From GWE2-42-39 sp963662895 (GTDB lineage Bacteria; Bacteroidota; Bacteroidia; Bacteroidales; Prolixibacteraceae), in NCBI GenBank assembly GCA_963662895.1, contig OY759982.1, positions 1,798,001 to 1,862,000 of the forward strand: a stretch of DNA of 64,000 nt, written 5' to 3'. Below are positions 25,711 to 34,989 of this stretch, piece after piece. Within the stretch, counting starts at the first letter, position 1. The number at the start of each line of letters is the position of its first letter. The notes below the pieces were generated by a model. The model ran no database searches, was not told the origin of the DNA, and saw only the letters and a list, made by a program, of their open reading frames with translations. The position numbers and the translations under genes are program-made.

Positions 25711-28700
25711 TTAAAATGTCAGATTAACACCGAAGCTTATTATTTTGGTCAATGGATAGACAAGCGCATCATCCTGTTCCGGATCAATTGTGTTGACCGG
25801 CAGTTTATCCCATGTTAGCAAGTTGTTACCATTGGCGAAAACTCTAACTTTAGAGATACCTACAGGTTTTAGAATGTTTTCAGGCAGATTATAACCTATC
25901 TCAATATTTTTCAGGCGCAGGTAAGAACGGTCCATAATGAAGAAGTTATTTGCTTTTTGACTAACACCTGCAGACATTCCTAAAGCAGGATACAGGATTT
26001 CTTCTCCATTTTCATAGCGCTCTGGTGTCCATGCATGAAGATGCCAATCACTGAAAAATCCGACAAGAGCAAATTCTGTTACCCCCCAGCCCGTATGTGT
26101 AATACTACTCTGAGCGATACCAGAGAAAACAAATGACATGTCAACGTTTTTATAGTTTAAAGTTCCTGTTAAACCATAGGAAATACGGGGAACTGACGAA
26201 TAGCCAACAGGAACAAGGTCACGATCATTAATCTTTCCATCTTCTGTAACATCAATGTATTTAAAGTCTCCCAGCCTTGGCGTACCTCCAACCTCATAAG
26301 CAGGTAGATTATCAAGCTCTTCCTGAGTATTGATGTAACCATTGCCATTGCTGTAATCGATAAGGTAACCAAACGGCTGATCTATACTAAAACCTGTGCT
26401 TCGGTAACGGTATGCATAGTCTTCTCCATATTGAACCTCATCACTATACTTAACCGTATTTTTGTTGTAATTGAAATTACCTCTGACAGAAAAAGAAAAA
26501 TCATTATTTATTACTTTTTGGTAAGCAAGTTCCAGTTCGTAGCCGTGATTATCAACAACTCCGATATTAACTTTAGGAATATTTCCCAATGGTACACCTT
26601 GAAGTACGGGAATAGTCGATCTGCTAATAAGGATTTTATCGCGATGTTCATCAAAAACATCAACAGTAAGAGAAAAATTGTTAAACAGCTTTAAGTCAAC
26701 TCCAACATTTTTCTTTTCTGCTTTTTCCCACTGAAGTGCCTCATTTCCCATTCTCCCCTGAATTACACTCTGTCCATACCCCAGTCCTGAGATTACACCA
26801 CTTCCCATAGTTATCGAACTTTGATACAAAAAACGATCCTTTCCGAGTTTATCGTTCCCGGTAATCCCATATGATCCCCGTAGCTTTAAGTGAGTAATTA
26901 CCGGATTTTCTTTCAGGAATTTTTCGTTGCTGGCTACCCAGCCCACAGAGTAGGCAGGAAACGAACCAAAGCGATTTTTGGAAGCAAATTGTTCAGATCC
27001 GTTATAACCAAAATTGAATTCGGCCAGATACCGGTTGTCATAATCGTATGTTACACGACCAACATAACCGATTACATTATAAGGTAAGTCAGCATCCCAT
27101 TTATCCCATTTGTCTCTCTGATAAAGGCCCAGAGCCGTAACTGTGTGCAACCCAAAACTTCTTGAATAATTGAGTGATACCTGATAATTAGAATAATAAT
27201 AAGTATTCATACTTTTAGACAAAATCATGGCTTTATTCTGATTTTCACGAATTGCAGAATAACCGCATGTCTCGTTTGCATTACGCGCTACATAAAATGC
27301 ATAAGTATTCAGAGCTCTGTACCCCTGACGAACGGTCGATGCGTGACTGTCAAAAGCAACCAATCCTTTTGCACTCAATCCTTTGGTAATAAAATCCAGC
27401 CCCCATTCAAGAGTTAACGAGGAGTTAAGAACAGTGGACGATTCCTCTCTGTAACCTCTGCGATTAATTTCCCCGTAGGTATTCCTGTCCTGCCCTGATT
27501 GGGCCACAATCTCATTCTCCGGGACTCCATATCCGGCCACAGTGACAGGCCCCGGGTCCGTTGGTGGTGTTGCCCAGGTATAAGCAATCATGTTTTGAAT
27601 CATTTTTTGAACATCATCTTCGAATAATGCTACTGTTTGAGGAGTGTTCATCTTCTGCAAGTAAGTAGCTAAATTTAAAGAAGCTTTCAGGTTGCTGGCT
27701 AATTTAAAATCAATATTACCACGAAAATTGTAACGATCCATACTATAGCTTGGGTCGTACCCCAGGAAACTTTCCGGTTCGGTTTTAAAATTTCCGCCTT
27801 GCCCAATATACCCGGCATTCAAAAAATAAGAGAAATATTCACCGCCGCCATTAAAATTGGCATTTACACGTGTTTGTGGTGCCCAGTCACGAAAATAATC
27901 ATGGAACACATCCCGGTCGGGATAAAATACAGGATCTTCTCCACTTTTATATTTGTCAATCATATACTGAGTGAAGGGTAAGTCTTCGTTCAGGGCGTTG
28001 GGATTACCATTTAAATAAGCCTGATTACGCAGCTCGGCAAATTCCCAGGAGTGAATTCTGTCGTTCTGAACCAAAAACTTCTGATAACTCTGATTGACAG
28101 TTATATTAAGCTCTGATTTACCTTCTTGTCCTCTTCGGGTTGTAATAAGTATAACCCCATTTGCTCCACGAACACCAAACACTGCAGTTGCAGATGCATC
28201 TTTTAGAATTGAGATCGATTCGATTTCATTGGGATCAAGCTTATCGATATTTTCCCGGGGAATACCATCGATTAATATAAGAGGAGATGCATCATTTAAA
28301 GTCCCCATTCCCCGAAGGTAAAGATTAACATTATCATTACCTGGTTGCCCTGATGTTTGCATAACCGTTAAACCGGGAAGCTGCCCTGCCAATGCGACCG
28401 AAAGGTTTGGAGCAGAACTTTGTTTTAGCTCATCTGTATGCACGGATGAGATAGCAGCAGTCACCGATTCTTTCTTTTGGTTACCGTACCCAACAACAAC
28501 AACTTCATCAATCGCAGATGCTGCTTCTTTCAGGGTAATATTAAAATTAGTCTGAGTACCTGTAAGAAGTTCCTGTGGCTGAAAACCAACAAATGAAACA
28601 ACCAGAATTTTTGAGTCAGGAGGAACCGGGAGAGTGAATTTCCCGTCTGCATCAGTAACGGTTCCGATTGTTGTTCCTTTTACAATTATTGCTGCTCCGG

Positions 28701-29175
28701 GAATAGGCTCCCCTTTAGCATCTGTGACCGATCCCGTCAAATTTATTTTTGGATTTTGAGGCTGTTCTGCCTCTTTTTTGTTTATATCTCGCGGGGATTT
28801 CGCCAGAATGGTTCTTTCTGGTGTTAAAATAATTTGTTTATTAATGATTTCGTATCTAATTCCAGTATCTTTCAGAACATCATCCAGTATTTTATTAACA
28901 GTTGATCCCTCAACCTTTACATTTACTTTTTTGTCCTGATCAATCACATTGTTTTTGTAAATGAATACAAATTCTGTTTGATCTTCAATCTGCCGGAGTA
29001 CCTCAGGAATTGAAACTCCTTCCATCTTCATTGTTAACCTGGTCGCCTGGGAGTATGTTGAAGCAGAAACACTCATAAAACCCAGAAGCCAAATCAGCAT
29101 TGTTAGCCTCATGATCAATAATACTTTTTTAGGATGTTCCCATAAGTCATCCTTACGAAAATGTTTTTTTTTCAT
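25711..29175 (-). CDS. SusC/RagA-family TonB-dependent transporter with N-terminal STN domain
   Basis: 1154 residues. A long N-terminal region precedes the signal peptide end (VSASTYSQA). Residues ~50-115 form an STN domain (MKMEGVSIPEVLRQIEDQTE, VNKILDDVLKDTG), then a carboxypeptidase-regulatory-like domain (LTGSVTDAKGEPIPGAAIIV), the IDEVVVVGYG TonB-box-like motif, the plug (DPNEIESISILKDASATAVF), and the barrel ending in SFGVNLTF. STN domains are known to signal to FecR-type anti-sigma factors; the FecR and ECF sigma genes are directly upstream, so this transporter is the likely trigger of the locus. Confidence 0.96.
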   Translation of the reverse strand: MKKKHFRKDDLWEHPKKVLLIMRLTMLIWLLGFMSVSASTYSQATRLTMKMEGVSIPEVLRQIEDQTEFVFIYKNNVIDQDKKVNVKVEGSTVNKILDDVLKDTGIRYEIINKQIILTPERTILAKSPRDINKKEAEQPQNPKINLTGSVTDAKGEPIPGAAIIVKGTTIGTVTDADGKFTLPVPPDSKILVVSFVGFQPQELLTGTQTNFNITLKEAASAIDEVVVVGYGNQKKESVTAAISSVHTDELKQSSAPNLSVALAGQLPGLTVMQTSGQPGNDNVNLYLRGMGTLNDASPLILIDGIPRENIDKLDPNEIESISILKDASATAVFGVRGANGVILITTRRGQEGKSELNITVNQSYQKFLVQNDRIHSWEFAELRNQAYLNGNPNALNEDLPFTQYMIDKYKSGEDPVFYPDRDVFHDYFRDWAPQTRVNANFNGGGEYFSYFLNAGYIGQGGNFKTEPESFLGYDPSYSMDRYNFRGNIDFKLASNLKASLNLATYLQKMNTPQTVALFEDDVQKMIQNMIAYTWATPPTDPGPVTVAGYGVPENEIVAQSGQDRNTYGEINRRGYREESSTVLNSSLTLEWGLDFITKGLSAKGLVAFDSHASTVRQGYRALNTYAFYVARNANETCGYSAIRENQNKAMILSKSMNTYYYSNYQVSLNYSRSFGLHTVTALGLYQRDKWDKWDADLPYNVIGYVGRVTYDYDNRYLAEFNFGYNGSEQFASKNRFGSFPAYSVGWVASNEKFLKENPVITHLKLRGSYGITGNDKLGKDRFLYQSSITMGSGVISGLGYGQSVIQGRMGNEALQWEKAEKKNVGVDLKLFNNFSLTVDVFDEHRDKILISRSTIPVLQGVPLGNIPKVNIGVVDNHGYELELAYQKVINNDFSFSVRGNFNYNKNTVKYSDEVQYGEDYAYRYRSTGFSIDQPFGYLIDYSNGNGYINTQEELDNLPAYEVGGTPRLGDFKYIDVTEDGKINDRDLVPVGYSSVPRISYGLTGTLNYKNVDMSFVFSGIAQSSITHTGWGVTEFALVGFFSDWHLHAWTPERYENGEEILYPALGMSAGVSQKANNFFIMDRSYLRLKNIEIGYNLPENILKPVGISKVRVFANGNNLLTWDKLPVNTIDPEQDDALVYPLTKIISFGVNLTF

Positions 29176-29312
29176 AAATTTGTAATGATTAAAATTGGTA
29201 ACTCGATTTAATCCAGATTTATCCGGTGGATGTTGGTAGCGTCCTCCGGATTTTCATTTTTAAATATGTTCTATGTCATTTCCTTTTAATTTAGGTTAAA
29301 CAATTAGTTATA

Positions 29313-30518
29313 TTAGTTTTTTATAATGTAAATACCATCCTTGTTTTTTTCAAAGCGGCCTTCCAGTGTTTTTGCAATATATTGCATAACCTCATTAATC
29401 TCATCGGATATTACCAGTTTTCCGGATAACCTGGTTGCTGAAAGTTCCTGACCTTCAATCTGAATAGGGATATTGTAATATTTTTTAACCTTCCTGACTA
29501 GTTCAAGTAAAGGCATGTTTTTAAATTGGTAAATTCCATCTTTCCATGATGTATAAAAGTTGACATCAATGTTCCTGATGTCTGATTTTTCATCATTAAC
29601 CGAGTAAAAACATCCCTCACCGGGAGATAGGACAAAGGATTGATTTCCCAGTATTTTATTCTTTTGTGAAACATTCACAGAACCTTCAACCAAAACCGTA
29701 GAAGCAACACTTTCATCTTCGTAAGCAGAAATATTAAATGTGGTACCAAGTACTTTTACGTCAACAAAATCAGTTTTAACGATAAAGGGGTGACAGGAAT
29801 CTTTATGAACTTCGAAAAATCCTTCGCCTTTCAGGTAAACTTCCCTGTTTTTGCCGGAAAATACAGCGGGAAATGCCATTTTACTCCCTGCATTCAGTTT
29901 CACCGTCGTTCCATCACTTAAAACAATCCGTTGCCTTTGTCCATAAGGAACAATTACCTGATTCAGGACGGTCAGGTTAGTAGCAGCCGAATTTCTGAGT
30001 TTTTCTTCTTCTTTTTCTTTTTTTTCTATAATTACTTCCCCGAGGGAAAAATTGTAATCAATTTTTGAATCGTTGTTCGAGAGAACGTGTTCTGAACCAT
30101 TAGAAAGAATAATCAATGCCTGATCTCCTTTGCCCTGATCTTTTTCTGCAAATTGTTTTAGCGGATCTTTAGTGATTTGATAATAGAACAATAGTGATCC
30201 CAGTGCTACTATTATAAAGATGACAGAAGCTATTTTTAATCCTGAGATATATGTTTTGTCTTTTTGTTTGTTTGTCTGAAGCCGTTTCTCAATGCTCTTC
30301 AGAATTGTATTGGCATCATTCCTGTTCAGGGTTTTCTGATCATTCTTAGCAAGCATAATAAACTCAAATGCATATTGAATGTCCTTGCTGTTCTCCTGAT
30401 TTTTAAGAATTAAGTTTTCCAGCAAATGATCAGGATTCTTTGATTCCTTAACTAATTGTATAAATTTATCATCCTTTATCAGGTCAATAAATTTTGAATT
30501 GAAAATATGTTTTTCCAT
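29313..30518 (-). CDS. FecR-family anti-sigma factor
   Basis: 401 residues. An N-terminal cytoplasmic helical region (~1-90) would bind the sigma factor. One membrane segment (~95-115, ASVIFIIVALGSLLFYY) follows. The periplasmic FecR domain (~195-290: VPYGQRQRIVLSDGTTVKLNAGSKM, GEGFFEVHKD, VKVLGTTFNISAYEDE) is followed by DUF4974 (~325-401: FKNMPLLELVRKVKKYYNIPI), which interacts with STN domains. It sits 42 bases after the sigma gene and ahead of the STN-type SusC gene, the standard order for a trans-envelope switch. A charged run (EKKEKEEEK, ~175) separates the membrane segment from the FecR domain. Confidence 0.94.
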   Translation of the reverse strand: MEKHIFNSKFIDLIKDDKFIQLVKESKNPDHLLENLILKNQENSKDIQYAFEFIMLAKNDQKTLNRNDANTILKSIEKRLQTNKQKDKTYISGLKIASVIFIIVALGSLLFYYQITKDPLKQFAEKDQGKGDQALIILSNGSEHVLSNNDSKIDYNFSLGEVIIEKKEKEEEKLRNSAATNLTVLNQVIVPYGQRQRIVLSDGTTVKLNAGSKMAFPAVFSGKNREVYLKGEGFFEVHKDSCHPFIVKTDFVDVKVLGTTFNISAYEDESVASTVLVEGSVNVSQKNKILGNQSFVLSPGEGCFYSVNDEKSDIRNIDVNFYTSWKDGIYQFKNMPLLELVRKVKKYYNIPIQIEGQELSATRLSGKLVISDEINEVMQYIAKTLEGRFEKNKDGIYIIKN

Positions 30519-30560
30519 CCTGTAATTAAATACTATAGAATAAACGATTGAATATTTATT

Positions 30561-31169
30561 TTATAGACAAGATGGATTAAAAAAAACGATCAGAATAAGT
30601 GCCTTTTTATCCAGTTCTTTTTTGAGTGTTTTTAATGTGCGGTATAAAAGGGTTCGTGCTGATGCCTTGTCAATTTCAAGCAACAATGCTATCTCGTCAT
30701 AACTTAAGCCCTTCGTGTATTTTAAATAAATGATTTCCCTTTGTTTTCCGGTTAAATTATTAAGTACCTTTCTTATTTCTTCCTGCACCAGTAAACGCTC
30801 TTCGTCCCGGATCAACTCTCCTTCAACAGAATCAGAAACAGTATTTTCTTTTGATATATTTTTTGAATGCAAAATTTCGTGTTTGCGGGAAACAGAACGT
30901 ATTTCGTCCACTAACCTGTTTCGAAGGGACTTAAAAAGATAAATATGAATACGGGCCCCAACCACTAACTTCCGCCTGTTATCAATCAAATTGATGAAAA
31001 CATCCTGTATACAATCTTTTACTAATGATTCATCATTTACGATTTTCAAGCCATACGTAAATAAATCATTGACATATCTTTTATAGACAATAGAAATACA
31101 TATGTCATCACCGGCAAGGAATTTTTCCCATAATTCCGTATCTGATACGATGAACTCATTTTTGTCCAT
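30561..31169 (-). CDS. ECF-type RNA polymerase sigma-70 factor
   Basis: 202 residues. Region 2 is visible at ~30-95 (YKRYVNDLFTYGLKIV, VKDCIQDVFINLIDNR) and region 4 at ~135-190 (LTGKQREIIYLKYTKGLSYDEIALLLEI, ARTLLYRTLKTLKKEL). It is predicted to be held by the FecR protein encoded next and released when the STN-SusC binds its ligand, switching on the locus. The C terminus has a hydrophobic tail (LILIVFFNPSCL) beyond region 4. It is the promoter-proximal gene of the PUL. Confidence 0.94.
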   Translation of the reverse strand: MDKNEFIVSDTELWEKFLAGDDICISIVYKRYVNDLFTYGLKIVNDESLVKDCIQDVFINLIDNRRKLVVGARIHIYLFKSLRNRLVDEIRSVSRKHEILHSKNISKENTVSDSVEGELIRDEERLLVQEEIRKVLNNLTGKQREIIYLKYTKGLSYDEIALLLEIDKASARTLLYRTLKTLKKELDKKALILIVFFNPSCL

Positions 31170-31330
31170 GATGTCAAAGCTATAAAATTTTCAAATTTTA
31201 TAGCAAACAAGCCTGGTAGAAAAAATTTGGTAATTATTCAGGACTACGGGTACAGGCAACTAACTTAAATGGGGGCAAAAGGGGCATAGCTGTCAGGCTA
31301 AGCAATCCGAATCAGTTATAGATCCTTTTA

Positions 31331-31390
31331 TATGAGGATTACAAATCCTCCACGAATAAGATCGGGATTACAAATCCCGACCAGCAGGGG
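31331..31390. repeat. Two-hairpin repeat, copy A
   Basis: About 60 bases with two hairpins that share the loop TACAA: GAGGAT/ATCCTC (6-bp stem, from 31334) and TCGGGAT/ATCCCGA (7-bp stem, from 31362). Nearly identical copies lie at 33287-33346 and 36893-36950 in the same orientation. Each ends in CAGCAGGGG and is followed at once by a headless XRE gene. The ~160 bases between the sigma gene and this repeat hold nothing I recognise. Confidence 0.9.
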
Positions 31391-31495
31391 TTAAAGGAGA
31401 TTGAAAAACTCGACCCCGGGACTAAAATAAAGGTCTTTGATATTATCGACACCTACCTGAGGGATTTTAAAACCAGGCAGGCGTATATGGCATAA
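31391..31495 (+). pseudogene. XRE-family regulator remnant A (C-terminal tail only)
   Basis: An open frame of 34 codons with no start, joined to the hairpin repeat. It reads LKEIEKLDPGTKIKVFDIID then TYLRDFKTRQAYMA. This matches the C-terminal helix region of small XRE/Cro-type regulators (compare IKKIQEIQKLPQEDKNHLFY in the intact gene at 41874). The DNA-binding domain is absent. It converges with an immunity gene across a shared terminator. Confidence 0.65.
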
Positions 31496-31519
31496 AAAAA
31501 GCCCCAGACGGGGCTTTTT
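31496..31519. terminator. Bidirectional terminator, cassette A
   Basis: AAAAAGCCCC at 31496-31505 and GGGGCTTTTT at 31510-31519 with a four-base loop. A/T runs on both sides make it a bidirectional intrinsic terminator between the XRE remnant (plus) and the immunity gene (minus). Confidence 0.85.
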
Positions 31520-31525
31520 AGTTAT

Positions 31526-32044
31526 TTATTTGTTCTTTTTTTTCAATAAATCATCTTCTGCCATTTTTACTTGGCCACTTATTTTTTGCCTACTATAAAT
31601 AGAGTATTTTTTGGTATTAATATATCTTTTACTTTCAATTAATAAAGTTGGCGGTTCACCATTACCAATTACGATTGTATCTTTTACAGTTTTAGTATCA
31701 ATAAAAAAAGTTCCGTAGATTTGGCAATACTCAATAAACATCTTGTTGTTCTTTATTAAATAATTCCCTCTATATACCTTAAAGCCAGGTTCTATACCAT
31801 ATGCTATTGAGTCATTATCTAACAATTCTTGTTCGCTTGACACAAAATAGAATAAACTATCGGTAGCAAAATAAATTGTTTTAAATCCCTCTGTTTTTCG
31901 TTTGTCAATCTCCGGTATGCCAGACGTTGGTGACTTCCAATCAATAACCTCAGGAATCCAATACTTTCCTGCAAATTCTATGTTTTGTGCAGATGAATAG
32001 CACCTTATAAGCAGCATTGTTATAAATATCAAAGTTATTCTCAT
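31526..32044 (-). CDS. Candidate immunity protein A (exported)
   Basis: 172 residues when started at the ATG at 32044 (MRITLIFITMLLI). An in-frame upstream start at 32092 exists but would overlap the toxin gene and place the signal peptide internally. The signal is followed by CYSSAQN, so cleavage near Ala-Gln or lipidation are both possible. The mature part is a small beta-rich protein (FAGKYWIPEVIDW, KVYRGNYLIKNNKMFIEY) of no family I know. It starts 5 bases after the stop of Rhs tip A, the usual place for a cognate immunity gene. Export fits a toxin acting on peptidoglycan. Confidence 0.65.
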   Translation of the reverse strand: MRITLIFITMLLIRCYSSAQNIEFAGKYWIPEVIDWKSPTSGIPEIDKRKTEGFKTIYFATDSLFYFVSSEQELLDNDSIAYGIEPGFKVYRGNYLIKNNKMFIEYCQIYGTFFIDTKTVKDTIVIGNGEPPTLLIESKRYINTKKYSIYSRQKISGQVKMAEDDLLKKKNK

Positions 32045-32049
32045 AGTGC

Positions 32050-33213
32050 TTATTTTATAACAAATGGAGTTCGCTTGTAAACATTTTTCCATAAATAATT
32101 GAATATGGATTCTGTCTTATCACAAACACAACCATGGGTCCAGTTATGAGAATCTTTCTTTCCATGCAAATACAATCCTCTATCTTTATACCCATATCGT
32201 AACAAATTATTGTTAGAAACCTGCTCAGAAGGAATTAATCTAATTCTTCCATTTCCGTAACTAGCATCAATTCTATAACCTCTGGTTGGGTCACTTCTCA
32301 TTGGAATAATTGTGTTATTAGGTATCTTTTGCATTCCCCATGTTGCTTCAGGATTTGACTCATCCGCATTCATATTTTGAGGACCATTGGCATCTCTAAT
32401 GTTTAATGCCATAAAATACGTCCCTTTATCTGCTGGGTCTGTCCCTGAGTATTGACTGGTGCCTGTGAATACACCATCCTGGGAGGCTACAATATCTTGT
32501 TGTTTATAGACATTTATTGTTCCTACTGAAGCGCCTTCATCATTTGTACCAGTAATTGAATATTTAACTAAATACTCAGACCCTTGTAGTGTTATGCTAC
32601 CTGTTTTTTCTTCTCCATTTTCAGTGTATGTATAGGTGTGGGTATACTCACCTCCCTTGTGCCAATTCCAGGATGCTTCATCTTCTCCTTCCTTTTTATA
32701 ATAAAACCAGTCCATTCCTGTTGGGTCGATATTAGCAATTGGGTTGTTCCCCACAAAACTGTAAGAACTTTCACTATAATAACTCTCTGCATGTGGGTCA
32801 ACATTTAAGAACCTCCCCAAACTGGCATCATACATCCTAGCCCCGTAATCATACCAGTCCAGCCCTCCTTCATCCTGCAACTCTTTGCCGTTGTACAGAA
32901 ACTTTGTCGGAGTACCTACCGTAGCATACCAGTTTGCCATCTCCATTCCAAACGGATAATAGTCTTTATATTGTAGCGGCACTGCCCGTATGGTATCTAC
33001 CTTAAACGATACCCGTGTATTACCCAGGTGATCTTTCAGATCGTACTCGTACTGCCAGCCGCCATTGTTTACTACCCGCCCTTCACCGGTTAATATTACT
33101 TCTTGTTCATTAACAGTTAGAACGCTTCCCTGGTAATAACTATCGATTCCTCCATAGCTCTTTTTCAACTTATTACCCAAGGCATCGTAAAGATAAGAAA
33201 TCGAGCCGACCAA
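32050..33213 (-). CDS. Displaced Rhs C-terminal cassette A: core fragment plus L,D-transpeptidase-like tip
   Basis: 387 codons opening at TTG with no ATG near the junction, so it may not be translated as is. The first ~130 codons are nearly identical to the core of the full-length Rhs gene (YLYDALGNK, DLKDHLGNTRVSF, YPFGMEMANWY, LQDEGGLDWYDYGARMYD). Then come the core end (RFLNVDPHAESYY, NPIANIDPTGMDW) and a unique tip of ~210 residues. The tip ends GLYLHGKKDSHNWTHGCVCD. The LHG...HGC spacing resembles the catalytic His-Gly-Cys of YkuD/Tlde1 L,D-transpeptidase toxins. A terminator lies just upstream, so this is probably a silent cassette. Confidence 0.72.
   Translation of the reverse strand: MVGSISYLYDALGNKLKKSYGGIDSYYQGSVLTVNEQEVILTGEGRVVNNGGWQYEYDLKDHLGNTRVSFKVDTIRAVPLQYKDYYPFGMEMANWYATVGTPTKFLYNGKELQDEGGLDWYDYGARMYDASLGRFLNVDPHAESYYSESSYSFVGNNPIANIDPTGMDWFYYKKEGEDEASWNWHKGGEYTHTYTYTENGEEKTGSITLQGSEYLVKYSITGTNDEGASVGTINVYKQQDIVASQDGVFTGTSQYSGTDPADKGTYFMALNIRDANGPQNMNADESNPEATWGMQKIPNNTIIPMRSDPTRGYRIDASYGNGRIRLIPSEQVSNNNLLRYGYKDRGLYLHGKKDSHNWTHGCVCDKTESIFNYLWKNVYKRTPFVIK
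32828..33209 (-). repeat. Conserved Rhs core block, copy A (~380 bp)
   Basis: Nearly identical to blocks at ~36436-36815 (B), ~38407-38787 (C) and 43558-43936 (inside the full-length gene). All are on the minus strand and end where the tips diverge. Copies A and B share tip-proximal variants (CCCTCCTTCATCC), while C and the full-length copy share CCGCCTTCGTCC. Ends are approximate. Confidence 0.88.
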
Positions 33214-33235
33214 ACAATTCAGTAAAAGAACAAAA

Positions 33236-33253
33236 CCCGGTGCAATGGCCGGG
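33236..33253. terminator. Terminator-like hairpin upstream of Rhs cassette A
   Basis: CCCGG (33236-33240) pairs with CCGGG (33249-33253), flanked by A- and T-rich bases. The same block, with flanks, recurs upstream of cassette B (~36840-36857). Upstream of cassette C a variant lies at 38811-38833 (AAACCCG/CGGGTTT), where it ends immunity gene D. Its place ahead of each tip would block read-through from the minus-strand upstream side. Confidence 0.6.
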
Positions 33254-33286
33254 CTTGTTTATTCTTCTATTGTTTCATTACAAATA

Positions 33287-33346
33287 TATGAGGATTGCAA
33301 ATCCTCCACGAATAAGATCGGGATTACAAATCCCGACCAGCAGGGG
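33287..33346. repeat. Two-hairpin repeat, copy B
   Basis: Same as copy A with one difference in the first loop (TGCAA for TACAA), which leaves the stem intact. It joins the upstream region of Rhs cassette A to XRE remnant B. About 30 bases before it, the minus strand could encode ICNETIEE and a stop, possibly the end of a lost immunity gene; the same short stretch occurs before copy C. Confidence 0.9.
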
Positions 33347-33602
33347 GGGAACGTTCCGGCATTAACGGCGACATTGTGGGCAAGTACGAGCGTAACGAGA
33401 TGAAGCCAAGTATTGAGACGGCCAAAAAGCTGGCGGATGCCCTCGAAGTTTCTTTGGATTACCAAGGAGGAGAAGGTGAGTTAAGGGTTCTGGATAAACG
33501 GACTTTAAAACGCCTGGAAGATATCGAACTGTTGCCGAACGAGGACAGGAACCATATTTTCTACACGCTCGACAACCTTATCAAGGATCAGTTAAAAAAG
33601 TT

Positions 33603-34034
33603 GTGGAGAAAAATATAAAAACGAACTTTGTATTTTATATTTTACAAATGAAGGGACAATCCAACGAACATTACCAGACATTGCTAAAATTACTTTTACC
33701 AGAAGAAATCTTTGAATATTTCGACATTGTTCAAATAGAAACAGGAGAAAAAGAAATCCATGTACATTTGGAAGAAAAGGCAATAAAGCCGGAAGGATAT
33801 GAATTGGTAAAGCTTATTTCCAAAGGATTTTATAACGAATCAGTGATACAGGATTTTCCATTACGGGACAAAGCCATGTTTTTGCACGTAAAGCGTCGGA
33901 GATGGTATTCAGAATCGACAGGCAAGACAGTAGAGAGGGACTGGGATAGTGTTGCAAAAGGGACTCGTTTGACGAAAGGTTTTGCAATTTTTTTAAAAGG
34001 GTTTTTTGGACAATTACCCCATCAGCAGCAATAG
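33603..34034 (+). CDS. ISAon1/ISL3-like transposase, N-terminal frame (OrfA)
   Basis: 143 residues. It matches the type of N-terminal region protein found with ISAon1-like transposases: an acidic start (LLLPEEIFEYFDIVQIET), then HVKRRRWYSESTGKTVERDW, which looks like a DNA-binding helix region. The first ATG lies within the left inverted repeat region; the second, at 33648 (MKGQSNEHYQ), may be the real start. It overlaps OrfB by 29 bases in a +1-related frame across T-rich and G-rich runs, so a fused OrfAB may be made by slippage. Confidence 0.8.
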   Translation: MEKNIKTNFVFYILQMKGQSNEHYQTLLKLLLPEEIFEYFDIVQIETGEKEIHVHLEEKAIKPEGYELVKLISKGFYNESVIQDFPLRDKAMFLHVKRRRWYSESTGKTVERDWDSVAKGTRLTKGFAIFLKGFFGQLPHQQQ

Positions 34035-34989
34035 TTTAGAAAAGTACTATTCCATTGATGGGGATCGTTTTGGGCAACAGTACAAAGAGTATTTGAGTGA
34101 TTTTCCCACTTGGGGACAAAAGCCACATGCAAAGGACTGGATTCTTTTCCCGGAGAACGTTGGTACACAATTAAGCATTGACGAGACAGCCCTTACCAAT
34201 GGAGAACTTTACACGATTGTAACCAATAAAGCAGGGAAAGGGAAAAAAGGCGCATTAGTTGCAATGGTTGAAGGTACGGAGGCAGAAAAAATCATAGAGG
34301 TTTTAGAAAGAATCCCCGAAGAAAAAATCAATATGGTAAAAGAAGTAACACTTGATATGGCCAATTCCATGGATAAAATAGTACGAAGATGTTTTCCCAA
34401 AGCTAAGCGGGTGATCGACCGTTTCCATGTTCAAAAATTAGCTTACGATGCATTACAGGAGATGCGTATTGCCCATCGTTGGGATGCAATAAACGAAGAG
34501 ACCAACGCCATTGAAAATGCAAAAGCAGACGGTAAAAAATATGTTCCGGAAATATTAAGCAATGGGGATACAAAAAAGCAACTACTTGCCCGTAGTCGGT
34601 ATTTATTGTTCAAGTCTGGTGATAAATGGACGGAGAAACAAAAGAAAAGGGCTGCAATATTATTTGAACTTTTCCCTGACATAAAACAAGGGTATTCTCT
34701 TACTCATTCATTAAGGATGATATTTTCAAAAAACAAAAACAAAGGCGTAGCTTATACGAAAATGGCTAAGTGGTTTAATGATGTTACCGAATCTGGATTT
34801 AAATCATTCAATACCATATCTGCAACATTCTATTCGCATTATCCTGAAATATTGAACTTCTTTGACAATCGAAGTACGAACGCTTCTGCTGAATCTTTCA
34901 ATGCTAAACTGAAAACTTTCAGGGCTACTCAAAGAGGTGTTGTTGATATTGAATTCTTCTTGTTCAGAGTTGCTAAAATTTATGCTTGA
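34006..34989 (+). CDS. ISAon1/ISL3-like transposase, catalytic frame (OrfB)
   Basis: 327 residues with the DDE_Tnp_ISL3 pattern: first Asp in LSIDETALTNGELYTIV, second in VTLDMANSMDKIVRRCFP followed by VIDRFHVQKL, and the Glu in NASAESFNAKLKTFRATQRG. All three acidic residues are present and the frame is intact up to 9 bases before the right inverted repeat, so the element may still be active. Confidence 0.88.
   Translation: MDNYPISSNSLEKYYSIDGDRFGQQYKEYLSDFPTWGQKPHAKDWILFPENVGTQLSIDETALTNGELYTIVTNKAGKGKKGALVAMVEGTEAEKIIEVLERIPEEKINMVKEVTLDMANSMDKIVRRCFPKAKRVIDRFHVQKLAYDALQEMRIAHRWDAINEETNAIENAKADGKKYVPEILSNGDTKKQLLARSRYLLFKSGDKWTEKQKKRAAILFELFPDIKQGYSLTHSLRMIFSKNKNKGVAYTKMAKWFNDVTESGFKSFNTISATFYSHYPEILNFFDNRSTNASAESFNAKLKTFRATQRGVVDIEFFLFRVAKIYA

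Noticed and set aside
33259..33465. 68-codon minus-strand ORF through the hairpin repeat and XRE remnant B
   Set aside because: It reads backwards through the XRE remnant and the repeat. Only its last codons (ICNETIEE) might be the tail of a lost immunity gene, which is too short to call.
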